From Branchinecta lynchi (Eukaryota; Arthropoda; Branchiopoda; Anostraca; Branchinectidae), in the NCBI GenBank assembly GCA_023053575.1, contig JAKZAP010000018.1, positions 17,636,202-17,700,201 of the forward strand: a stretch of 64,000 bases of DNA, in the 5' to 3' direction. Below are positions 54,834 to 64,000 of this stretch, in pieces (the first letter of the stretch is position 1; each line of letters opens with the position of its first letter). Made by a program: the position numbers and the translations under genes. The notes beneath the pieces were generated by a model. That model was not told where the DNA came from and searched no databases. It worked only from the letters and a program-made list of their open reading frames with translations.

Positions 54834-55617
54834 ATATTTCATTTACATATGACCACTAATATATGGATAGTGAACTTACCCATGGAGTACCGTTACCACT
54901 TTTCTCTTCTCGGGAGTAGCACGGTACGTAGGCGTTATTGGGAGAAGGGGAAAAGGTCAAACGTCACTGGCTTTGGGCGGTTGGGCCAATGGACTTTCTT
55001 TCTCACTGCTTATTTTCCTAAGCAACTGCACACTCCCACAACACCTCTGTTGGCCATTTTACTCTCCGAGGCTCCTAGGAGAGTAAATCGTCGTCATGGG
55101 AACCGTAGACATTCAAAACCGAGCAAATAAAAGAGTGAAACGTCCTCGCTTTTGTTTCAAACCCATGTAGCCTAGCTATCACCTAGCCGCCAACTTTGAT
55201 CCATGCTGCGGACAGACAATCAGGTTCATGAACTGGAATCACTGCAAAGATTTGTCCGGACCGTCGCCAATCGTAAAAAAAATTTAGATGTTAGAAGCGA
55301 GATGCAAAATTTAGATGTTAGAAGCGAGATGCAAGTGCCGATAATCCGGTCGGGAAATCTTGAGCGTGTATCCGCATCATCAGTGAGTTATTTTTGAAGG
55401 AAACTTCAGTTGCAAATAAAGTATTCCTTGGACCACTTGGCCTACTTAGCTGTAGAATCTGGCTAGTAGCCTAGATGTCAGACACGCTGTGGGATTTTTG
55501 CTTAACTTTTTCGTAAAATCTGCGCGTGTTCTTAAAGTCATTTTTTTTTTTTTTTTTTTGTTAAGTACAAACAACTGAAGACTCGAGGAAGTGTCAATTC
55601 CATAAGAAAATAACTGT

Positions 55618-56270
55618 TTCACGCAAAATCGTGGTGCCTCGTTTCTTTTTCACCGACTGGCCGACCACTTTGGGAGGAGGGGTCCCCATCCCGTACATGA
55701 CGAATCTTGATTACAAGCCCTAGTGAAAATCTATTCCTGTGTCAAACAATAATGTTCCAAGAAGAATCGAAGACATTGCAAGTGATCTTGTCATTCAGGT
55801 CGTGATTTAAGCTAACGAACATGTTTGCGATGGAGCTTGATGAAAGCACGAATGTGTCGGATGAAGCTCAATCAATAGTTTGTCTGATATCATGATTCTT
55901 CTGACATAGTAGACAATATTCTGTTTTGCCAAAACCTCCAATCGGGGATAACATGACATGACAAGCACTGTTCAAGGTGATTCGTAAATTCTTCTTACAA
56001 AAGGGCATCTTCTGTGACTGGTGTTTTATCAGTTAGCAGTGATGTGACGGAATCCAAATATTTTGTGGAAACGATCTCAAGCTTCTGTAGAAACAGACTG
56101 TAAAAATACTGCGGCTAATGACATGCAAAATTATTGCTACAAAGCATCATCATGTGTCTCATTGATTTTGTGTATATTTCAGCATTCTGAAAAAGGAGGT
56201 ACGCAACCTTTTCGAACATTGATTAGGGGTACGCAATACGGAAAAGGTTCGGAACTACTTCTCTAGGACA
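55618..56270 (+). pseudogene. Decayed hAT transposon with transposase remnant
   Basis: Around 55770 RIEDIASDLVIQVV, then at 55821 MFAMELDESTNVSDEAQ, then LPKPPIGDN and LFKVIRKFFLQKGIF in shifting frames follow the order of ZBED/SCAND3-like hAT transposases (LDEST block, LFC-LP block, TDG block). Several stops and frame changes are present. The right side (56190-56265, ACGGAAAAGGTTCGGAACTA) resembles the inverted hAT end at 3286. G-run element text lies at 55650-55690. Confidence 0.6.
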
Positions 56271-56329
56271 TAGCAGTGGAAATGACTGAACAAATGTGGG
56301 CAAAATTAGCAGATATAAATCTTCGGGGA

Positions 56330-56550
56330 AGTTAGTAGGTAGAGGTATGTGTATTTAATTCTCTGGACATCGAGCTTGATTTGATTGTGAAGTGAATTTC
56401 GCAAGCTGTCTTGATTCATAGATATCATTTTTTGTAGTTTTAGTGGTAGTTAGAATAAGTTCCGTTACTGTGTTTCCTTTTGTTTGTATTGCCGTGGCCC
56501 TTGGGCTTTTAAGGTAATAAATATCATATAATATCGTATCATATCATTAT
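56330..56550 (+). repeat. Probable LINE 3' end
   Basis: GCCGTGGCCCTTGGGCTTTT followed by GGTAATAAATATCATATAAT and ATCATATC-type repeats, similar to the tail at 31975. TTTTCTGGACATCGAGCTTG recurs near 56360 and 56590. Confidence 0.4.
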
Positions 56551-56696
56551 TAGGAAATTGTAATGTGTAAAAATTGAGATATGTTCAATTTTCTGGACAT
56601 CGAGCTTGATTCGATTGTGAAGTGAATTAACATTATTAGGGTAATTACAATAATATGTAAAAATAAACGAACACAGACCTCATGCTGCCTGCTATC

Positions 56697-56786
56697 AGAG
56701 GCGCCATGGGGGGGGGGGGACAGGGAGCCATGTTGGATCTTTGCACACCCCCAAGGTTATTTGGAGTGGCGCCTCTGTCTGATTTC
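56697..56786. mobile_element. Short inverted element (CAGAGGCGCCA ends)
   Basis: CAGAGGCGCCAT with a G run and GTGGCGCCTCTG are inverted around about 70 bp. The flanking 8 bp match poorly (5 of 8). Confidence 0.5.
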
Positions 56787-57041
56787 CCAACTGCACATAC
56801 AACAATTCGTTTAACTTTTATTTCAGTTTAATATAAATTATGTTATCCGAGTACGGTGAAAATACATTACATCAACATTTGGTACTGACATATTAGCTGA
56901 GCTGCCGAGTAAAATGAGCATTCTGAACTCTTGTTCCTTACATTCTTGATTCCCTTCGGCTCAGCGTACATACGTCCAACCGACCATCCAAAGACCAGAA
57001 TTTTAAACATATCCTGTAACATTTAATAGATGTAATATATG

Positions 57042-57047
57042 TATAAA
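57042..57047 (+). promoter_or_regulatory. TATA box of the secreted-peptide candidate
   Basis: TATAAA at 57042, about 206 bp before the ATG, would place a start site near 57072 with a leader of about 175 nt. Inferred from motif and position only. Confidence 0.35.
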
Positions 57048-57247
57048 GTAGTGCAACGACAAAAGCAGACCACTTCTGTATCCTTCCACCGCAGGACAGT
57101 TTTCCCTCCATCACCAACCGTCAAATGTCTGTGGTTAACGTATACACGAAACGCATGCGAGAAACCAGTTGCAGCCTAAATCAGTACGATGCTGACTACC
57201 TGTTAGGAAAAAGTCATTGTACTCGGTAGTAGTGATAGAGGGAAGAT

Positions 57248-57568
57248 ATGGTGATTAAACTTCTTCTAATATGCCTAGTCGGGACTAGCTTTGCGCTCCC
57301 CCAAGTTTCTTACGATGATTTGTTAGAAGCATTTGCGAGAAGCAGGCATATTAGAAGAACAGACGAACATGTCCTGAGCAAGGATCGATATGTTCGCTTC
57401 ACGGAAATGGAGGAATGGATGAAGGTATTACTTTTATTTTAAGTTCAGAAACGCAAAGGATTCGAGCTTTGGTGGCGACAGGACCCTTTGTGGGTCAAAT
57501 ACGTATTGGGACTATTGGCAGGCAGAGTAAGAACCCCCGTTCTGAAAATGGAAGATAATGTAAAGTAA
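57248..57568 (+). CDS. Candidate secreted peptide gene interrupted by TAA or a 24-nt intron
   Basis: The ATG at 57248 opens MVIKLLLICLVGTSFALPQ, a clear signal peptide with cleavage near residues 16-18. An acidic/basic segment with a dibasic RR follows (FARSRHIRRTDEHVLSKDRY), ending EEWMK at 57424. Then GTATTA ... GTTCAG (57425-57448, 24 nt, multiple of three) contains an in-frame TAA. The same frame reopens as KRKGFELWWRQDPLWVKYVL and ends VKMEDNVK-like at TAA 57566-57568. AATAAA is at 57650-57655. Removing the 24 nt would give 98 residues; as it stands the product has 64. No homologue is recognised. It may be a neuropeptide or antimicrobial-like precursor, a gene with a very short intron, a recent nonsense allele, or a first exon of something else. 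Confidence 0.45.
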
Positions 57569-57649
57569 TAGTATATAATGCACTTGTATGTTAGTGAATT
57601 TTTATGGACATTTTCCTATGCTATTTTCTCAATGAAGAAATTTTGGATG

Positions 57650-57655
57650 AATAAA
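57650..57655 (+). terminator. Poly(A) signal of the secreted-peptide candidate
   Basis: AATAAA 82 bp after the second TAA, at an ordinary distance for an animal 3' UTR. Confidence 0.4.
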
Positions 57656-57669
57656 GTGAATTTGAAAAT

Positions 57670-58348
57670 TTCAAACACCAGATCAAAATGTCAAGCTTTG
57701 ATCTTATAAGAAAATTACAGTCAACCTGTGCAAACTTTATTTATGTGCAATGTAGCCTACAGCAGTGATCATCGTCCCTACCTTGCGGTCGACGTGAAAA
57801 CTACTAGGAGTTATTTGAAAGAGGGACCCGTAACTTTGCCTTCAGAGTGATTGTGCGGGGGTCAGTATGATACGTCTAAGCTTGGAGTTCTTCTGAGGGA
57901 ATCAAATGAGCAATTTGGCAGAGAGGAACACTTTATGGCCAAACAGCAAGCACTTATAACGTAATGTAAATTAATAATAATAATACTATCGTCATCCTAT
58001 CTAGACTCTCAGCGAATTGATCGGGATACGTTTTTTTTTCTTAATAACCTGTTTTACAGAAATTTTTCTATTCCGTCTTGTCCTTTTTCTCAGCGCAGAC
58101 TAGCCTACGGTATATATGTAAAGTGCAAGGATTAGTTCGCTGTAGTAGGTACACAGTACCCTTGAATAGGGTTTACTCCCCTATGAGTCTGTACAGTCTC
58201 CAATCCGGAAATGGAAATCCCGAAAGTATCCTGCCTTTTAAATTTGTTCGGGTTAGTCTTAATGTCTTCTGTTTGACTTGGCTAAATGCTTAGCCTATTC
58301 TGTTGTAAAACGGCCTATGATACATCATTCGCTGGTGTCTCTAAATTA
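57670..58348. other. Sequence without recognised features
   Basis: No gene or bounded repeat was supported in this stretch. Confidence 0.4.
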
Positions 58349-58632
58349 CCTGTATTACCTATAATACTAATGTAACCTACTTCCGTAATCACTCCATCCG
58401 TTCCTAAACCCGGAGACCTGAATTGCGTACGGTACATTCTAACACTTCTAACAAAACCCGTTGATTTTTTCACTTGCCGTATTTTGCAACATTCGATGCG
58501 TATCACGCTGTCGACGGTCGCTTAAAATAGCCAGCTTTGAATAATTTATTGAAAATAGAGCCTAGTTTTAAAGTATTCAGTTATTTTAAAATACTGGACG
58601 TTGAACAGTAAATAGTGCAAGGGGTCCTTAGG
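58349..58632 (+). repeat. Dispersed repeat D1, copy 2
   Basis: It shares ACCTATAATACTAA, AAACCCGGAGACC, CACGCTGTCGACGGT and GTAAATAGTGCAAGGGGTCC with 15401-15700, same orientation. Confidence 0.65.
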
Positions 58633-58922
58633 TTTTATATTGGGCGCTACTAGATCTCCTCTGAGTCCTCCGTAGGCCACTTTAGTGACCAAAAATGTTG
58701 TTGTTAGTTTCTTTTGCCATAAACAAAAATAGGCGCGCTTTTCTTGAAGGCTTTATGCCGCGAAAAGACGAGCAGGCTTTCCGGTTCGAATTCTTTACTT
58801 TCTTTATGAAGTTGAAAAGAATCTAAACTTCCGTATGGAATTTATGATGGTGCCGAAAATCCTAGCAGGAATTCAATTCCGCGAACAGCCGACCGTGGTC
58901 GTCTACCCAAAACGTTACTGAG

Positions 58923-59089
58923 TACACTGTAAAAAATCTTGCAGTATTTGGCTGGGATTAATCTTGTCTATACTGAAAAAAGGTTATCTCTAATTCGGAT
59001 TAATCTTATCCCAGTAGAGATAAGATTACTCCCAGTAGAAATACTGCAATTAACTTTAATCCTTACTCCGAGAAAATTTTTACAGTGTA
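58923..59089. mobile_element. TA-flanked MITE (CACTGTAAAA family), copy 3
   Basis: TA flanks CACTGTAAAAAATCTTGC ... AAATTTTTACAGTG (163 bp). Confidence 0.75.
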
Positions 59090-59289
59090 TGCTTGTAGGA
59101 GTCAAGGTAGGAGTACGATAAAGATTTTTAACTCAAAAGGGTTGATAAATGAACGACAAACCGCACATCGTCTTTTACGATAAAACTTGAATGCAAAACG
59201 GTTGATACAGGCTAGAAAAACCGCAAATCTGCCTTACGATAAAGTACGACAGAACTTTAAGGCAAAAGGGTCAGTAGAAGCGAGCCAAA

Positions 59290-59545
59290 TCACAAATTTT
59301 GTATGAACGCATTTGGCTTTGGCTTCAAAGTATTCGTTTAGAAATAGCGTATGTTGACGCAGCTGTGCCATTTTGTAAGGGGCTTAAATCTTGAAATATA
59401 GCTGTACTCAAACTAATAGAGCAATTCCATTGACAGGGACTTCATAAATTCAATCGATTTTGGCTTTAGAACATTCGTTAAGAAATAGCGTGTGTTCATG
59501 CAGCTGTGTCATTTTCTAATGGGCTACAAAGCTCGAGAAAATACT
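59290..59545. repeat. About 125-bp degenerate tandem duplication
   Basis: GAAATAGCGTATGTTGACGC with AGCTGTGCCATTTTGTAA and GAAATAGCGTGTGTTCATGC with AGCTGTGTCATTTTCTAA are two units. They adjoin the tRNA-like SINE head and may be its body. Confidence 0.6.
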
Positions 59546-59571
59546 GTAAGTAGTGAACCGAAAGACAAAAG

Positions 59572-59645
59572 TGCTCCTCAGTCGGGGTTTGAACCCACGG
59601 TCTTTGGCTTATAAGGCCACTGCACTACCACTGAGTTATAGATAC
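59572..59645 (-). mobile_element. tRNA-like SINE head, anticodon TAT (Ile-like)
   Basis: On the minus strand TATAACTCAGTGGTAGTGC, GTGGCCTTATAAGCC (TAT in the loop) and GTGGGTTCAAACCCCGAC form tRNA-like arms. The flank TGCTCCTCAG and AGTAGTGAACCGA are shared with the Thr-like copy at 19048. The T-arm pairs well, so a real tRNA gene is not fully excluded, but the 5' acceptor strand does not match the 3' side. Confidence 0.5.
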
Positions 59646-60003
59646 TTTTTTGTCACGGTAGAAGTTTGCTGCATACCATTCCAACTTTACGTAAGATTAA
59701 TACTGTATTATGTTAAACAAACTAGAACAATTCCAATAAGTGGATTTACATGTTTGTCATTTTTGTCTCCTCTTATCGACAGGAAAGAAACCATCTCTTT
59801 TCAGCATCTTCAGTTTCGGCAAAAAATAAATTACCGGAGAAGGAAACCCGTTACCTGGTTAGGACTACAGCTGGCCTCACGAGATTTAATAGAATCTTTC
59901 AAAGTCAAGTCAAGCTCCGGCTAGGACCACAGCTCGTCACACTGGAGAATGGGAGATTTCTTAGACTGTTTTGTCCAAGGTTTTTAGCCGACTTAGTGGC
60001 ATA

Positions 60004-60445
60004 ATATAATGTTTATTCGGTAGAAGCACAGAGTCAGAGGGACAGGAAACAACAAAACAACACCAAAACGAACCGTAACCTCAACAACAGAGCTAACTAC
60101 ACAAATCTTTCCCTGCCGAAAACTTTCTTCCCTGTGGAAACTAGGATAAGATAATATTTATTCCGTAAAAGCACAGAGGGCCATGGAAACAACAGAAAAA
60201 CACCGAAACGATCCGTAACCTTTACAACGGAACTAACTACAAAAAACTTTCCCGGAGGAAAACTTTCCCTACCAAATTTCTAACATCTCTAAACCTTCTA
60301 CTGTTTAAAATTTGTTCAAATCTTTCCTCCCCCCACACCATTTCCCAAATGTTCCCTTTCCTTAAATGGCAAATACATTCATCAATTTTTTCTTCTTAAT
60401 CCTACCGGTAAACAATCTGCCCTCATTTCATCTAAAGGAATACCC
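60004..60445 (-). pseudogene. LINE C-terminal fragment with duplicated 3' end (copy 3)
   Basis: On the minus strand from 60445 EMRADCLPVGLRRKN matches NMRADSLPLGERR of the 31438 copy, followed in another frame by DECICHLRKGNIWEM and RFRDVRNLVGKV. The 3' part AAACAACA...CCGTAACCT occurs twice (about 60004-60130 and 60147-60260), a tandem duplication of the tail. Confidence 0.55.
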
Positions 60446-60454
60446 GCCTATAGA

Positions 60455-60745
60455 TAGATCGATGTTTAATGAAGCCCTTGGGCTATGAACAAAAAATCAC
60501 AAAACAGTTCAACAGTACATTTACATTCATTATTACGAGCGAACTATTAATCAACATAAAAGAAACAACTCCCTTCAATCTCCAACTAACCTCACATACT
60601 TTTAGTTATCTTACTTAAATGGTCCATAAATGCACCAATCCTGCATATACTTCTAGGGTTTGTGCTATTGAGTAGCTCCTTTACTGACATAATTATACCA
60701 CTCAGAAACCTCTCACGCGGGAGAGATACTCGCCTATATTTGTTT
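60455..60745 (-). pseudogene. Related LINE C-terminal fragment
   Basis: The minus-strand frame RRVSLPRERFLSGIIMSVKE continues SICRIGAFMDHLSKITKSM to a stop near 60600, with a 3' tail containing ATAGCCCAAGGGCTTCATTAA. The layout parallels the other LINE C-termini here. Confidence 0.45.
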
Positions 60746-60891
60746 GACGTTTTGGATAACTTGACAAAGTCAAGCTCTGACCAGCACTACAATTCGCCAA
60801 TCTAGATCCAGAAAAGTATTTTGTTAGACAGCACTGAATAACAAATCGTCTCATTTGATATGTGTAGTACATCTCCGGTATATTTTGTTTG

Positions 60892-61320
60892 GTGTCGTAG
60901 ATAATTTGTTAAATCAAGTTCCAGCTAGTATCATAATTTATTCATCCGAGATTAAATGAATGAATCTTTTTATTTACACACTTCTATAAAATAGAAATAG
61001 TTCATAAACAACACAACTTAAATTAGAATACAAATTTACTCTTCGAACAGGTTGTGCGCCGTCTCAGTTTGTTTGTAAAAATCAGGGTGTCGTAGATGGT
61101 GTCTTTGGTGTCGTAGATAATTTGTTAAAATCAAGTTCCAGCTAGTATCATAATTTATTCATCCGAGATTAAATGAATGGATCTTTTTATTTACCCACTT
61201 ATATAAAATAGAAATAGTTGAGGACATAAAGAAAAGAAAGAACACAACTTAAATTAGAATACAAATTTACACTTCGAACAGGTTGTGCGCCGTTTCAGTT
61301 TGTTTGTAAGAATCAGGCTC
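60892..61320. repeat. 216-bp tandem duplication
   Basis: GTGTCGTAGATAATTTGTTA at 60892 recurs at 61108, and text through CAGGTTGTGCGCCGT is shared with few changes plus a roughly 15-bp insertion in the second unit. Confidence 0.85.
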
Positions 61321-62794
61321 TGATTGGGATTCACCCCTCTTAAGATTTGCTTAAAGGACCCCTCTTGCTTATTCTGCCTTTTATAATATACTCAGCTCCC
61401 GTATGGAATTATAAGCTTCTAAAATCCCCACCTTTCTCCATTGTTTCGTTTCGTAATTACGAGTTTTTAGCGCTTTTTCGGCCTTTCCGAGTTTTCCCGT
61501 CACCCAACGAAAAGTTTGTCGTAATCTTCAATGTACGCTGACAACTCTTTCACATATAAGTATGTGATACACCCTCTTTATTACTTCTTTTATTTGCTTA
61601 GTTTTCCCACTTCTTAACCAAGGCACGGTTCAGTTTTCAAATGTTTTGCGCCCAGCCGCCGCGTCGGAGAGCAGGAAGGCTGGATATACTCGATAGGCGC
61701 TAACAAGAGAATTGCTAGTTTTAGGTGGGAAGTAGTGGTATTTCCAAAAGAATTTTTTCCGATTCATTTCATAGGGAAAAGATCGTTTCTAGTAAGAGTT
61801 GTGCTTTAAATATTCCGTTTTTGGCTCGATTATTGGCATCTGAATATTTAGTTGCGACCTTGACTAAAGCTCGCTCCACATAAGCTCTGGTAGAATATTT
61901 TGTTTGGCGTTTCAGTTAATTTGTCCAATCCTCCCCAGTAACAGTTCCGCGGTTCTCTGGGAAATGTTTTGACGGCTGGATTTAGTCCCAGGCAAAAAAG
62001 TTATCAGTTGGCACAAGGTCGAAATTCGCGGCGTTCGCGGACACAGACGATCTAGAGGTTCACTTTGAAGGGGGGTGGGGGGGGGGGGGGGGTGTCTCTT
62101 AAATGACATAAACATTTTGGCTAAGTTAAAGATTCTATACATTTAAGACATTTTTCTTAATTTTGTTTTGTTTTAGCAATACTTCTTCTATGTTATATTT
62201 AATTTAATTATTTTTCGGTATTTTTTTTCTCTCGTTTGGATTGTGTGCAAAAGTGACTGGTAGTTTACTTTAAAGGATCTAGTTTTGTAAGTTTGTAGCT
62301 AAGGTTTAATCACGAAAATAAATTCACTCACTATGATACTCGCAGTAATTATTTTAGTTCACTGTGGCAACATAGGCATGTAAATATTTTTGCAGACATT
62401 AATTCTCGCTTATTTTTTCACACCGAATTGTGTGAAACCACTTTTGTTTTTCCCAAAGAAGTTTTGTCCCCTCCTTTGTGAGTTTTTTCAACGCGAAGTT
62501 TTAAATTCTTTTCCTCTTTTTTATGTTAATTATTGAAGTTTAGCGCTTTATTTTGTTGCAATTCTTGTTCTTGTGTAATTATTGAATATTTGACTATGTA
62601 AACGTGCAATTGTATATAGTTATGTTACGAAATGTAACCCCTTCACTATTTTCACTCCCTAGTGGCGACTAACGTGGTCATTACTGACCTCTGAAATTTC
62701 CCTCTTGAAAAAATCCTTGTGAATCACTTTAATTGAACTTTCCGTTTTTCGGCGGTAGCCGAGATTTTCCTGGGTTGCCATAAACTAACTTTGC
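61321..62794. other. Sequence without recognised features
   Basis: No gene was supported. A run of about 30 G with two T interruptions lies near 62065-62092, and T-rich stretches follow. Confidence 0.4.
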
Positions 62795-63600
62795 TTTTGC
62801 GATCCCAAAACGTAAGATCCCTGTGACTTCGTAAAAGTTGTTCGTCTCACTGCCAGTCTGTCAGCACGGTAACTCTCGAAAGGAATGCGATATTTTGATG
62901 AAACTCGGTGTGAGGAATCTTTGGGTCAAGGTGCAGGTCGGGTTCAGAGATGGGCTCTGTAGCCCTTCATTTAGGGGTGGTAGAGGGGGCTCAAATTAAG
63001 GGGCGAAAAAAAGATTCTGTTGACAGCTAATGAGATAGTTGATCTAGGGGTGAGAAGACATGCTGTGTTCGAATATGACAACCATTTTCTACCCGACATA
63101 TAGTTCGCCCGAATCCGGCTGAAGCCGGAAGATTTGTTATAAGTAAACGTTTTATCTGACGTTGATTAGAGGTTCGATGTAATGGTAAGAAGGCATGCCG
63201 AGTCTGTATATGAAAATTTTTTCCTCGCGGACAAATAGTTTGCCCGGAAGCCGGCCAAAACCTGAAAAGTTTTATCCTAATTTGATTAGAGGTTCGGTAA
63301 GGAGATATGCCGAATTCATTTTTAAGCTGTATTTTTTTTTGCTGGACAAGTATTTCGCCCAGAATCCGGCCGAAACCGGAAATCTGGCTATGATATGACG
63401 TATAGGGGTAAACACACATACTGAGTCCATATCTGAACTTGGTTGTCTCAGATGATTAGCGATTGGCCTTATCCTGTTTCTACATTTTAAAAGTAAGAAT
63501 GTTCAAGGAGTCTGGCGAAGACCGGATATCTACAAGACCAATTGTCTGGATCTTAAATGTAAACTTTTTGGGATCCCTTCGAAACCTTTGGTCTTGTTGT
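62795..63600 (+). repeat. Satellite-bearing composite repeat, copy 3
   Basis: GCGATCCCAAAACGTAAG, AGCACGGTAACTCTCGAA, TTTTGATGAAACTCGG and then about three SatA monomers (CCCGAATCCGGCTGAAG near 63110, CCCGGAAGCCGGCCAAAAC near 63242, AGAATCCGGCCGAAACC near 63360), ending GGGATCCCTTCGAAACCT near 63570. Outer inverted arms like those at 50711-52705 are absent. Confidence 0.7.
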
Positions 63601-63866
63601 TTGAGACGCCAGCGAACAGGTGCTGCCATGCCGGATTCGTCTCTGCGGACGGCACCCGTGGACGGAGGTGCCGTGATCCCCCATGATTTCTCAGCATTTA
63701 ACCGCGCTGCGCATTTGTTTATTTTTTTTCGAGAAAACGAAGTACCTTTGCGCGAAGTCTGGCCAGAGCCGTCAAGCACTAACAAGAAACAACTTCCGGA
63801 CCATTTTATCGTGAAAAAGCTAAAGGTCCTACCATCTAATATTTTAAATTATTTTTTTTTTGTTTC
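63601..63866 (+). other. Unassigned GC-richer stretch
   Basis: A frame with MPDSSLRTAPVDGGAVIPHD runs through here to 63888 but overlaps repeat sequence at both ends and matches no known family. It is probably chance or a repeat remnant. Confidence 0.2.
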
Positions 63867-64000
63867 AATGACCGACCTATCTATTTAGTGTCACCTACCC
63901 TTTCCTCTCTCTATGTTTAATTTTAATACTCTTTCTTATTTCCGCTTTTAACCCTTATTTCTCATTTTACCATTTTCATCACATCTTTAAAACCTTAAAA
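63867..64000 (+). repeat. Dispersed repeat D2, copy 2
   Basis: It shares GTCACCTACCCTTTCC, ATGTTTAATTTTAA and TTTTAACCCTTATTTCTCAT with 32135-32246; it runs toward the window end. Confidence 0.5.

Noticed and set aside
54849..55130. 93-codon frame MTTNIWIVNLPMEYRYHFSL
   Set aside because: Hydrophobic but without homologue, splice or promoter context; likely chance.

Overview
The window is invertebrate animal nuclear DNA: AT-rich, intron-rich, crowded with transposon debris, with GT-AG introns and no bacterial or viral gene organisation. The phylum cannot be fixed from the sequence alone. The one host gene recognised with confidence is a ZMYND19 (MYND-type zinc finger protein 19) orthologue on the + strand. 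It is split into six coding exons (1675-1761, 16033-16202, 35748-35929, 39019-39155, 41135-41290, 45228-45341). These join in phase to a 281-codon reading frame ending in a MYND finger.

Nearly everything between these exons is mobile DNA. Intron 1 (14.3 kb) holds a structurally complete Ty3/gypsy LTR retrotransposon at 6943-14376. Its 447-bp LTRs appear identical, it has a CGTC target-site duplication, and intact gag and pol frames are linked by a -1 frameshift site (TTTAAAC) followed by a predicted pseudoknot. Intron 2 (19.5 kb) carries hAT-type G-run MITEs with 8-bp duplications, a tRNA-derived SINE, a 306-bp tandem duplication, a Mutator-like (MULE) remnant, TA- and TTAA-flanked MITEs, LINE 3' fragments and satellite-bearing repeats. 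Introns 3-5 hold palindromic foldback elements, LINE remnants and further MITEs.

Downstream of ZMYND19 (45.4-64 kb) the content is again mostly repeats. It includes a 1995-bp hAT-like element (50711-52705) with about 260-bp terminal inverted repeats and an 8-bp duplication, whose interior is a 137-bp tandem satellite. It also has a CR1/L2-like LINE fragment, a broken hAT transposase and several LINE C-terminal fragments from one family. A compact candidate gene for a small secreted peptide lies at 57042-57655 (TATA box, signal peptide, AATAAA), but its frame is interrupted by one TAA inside a possible 24-nt intron. A second, weaker secreted-peptide candidate lies at 24212-24415.

The least familiar items are the satellite-carrying inverted-repeat element and its relatives at both ends of the window, the frameshift signal of the gypsy element, and the interrupted secreted-peptide gene. 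No operon, CRISPR array or complete host tRNA/rRNA gene was seen. Some long homopolymer G or C runs (for example near 17480, 18005, 34870, 62070) may be of imperfect length in the assembly.
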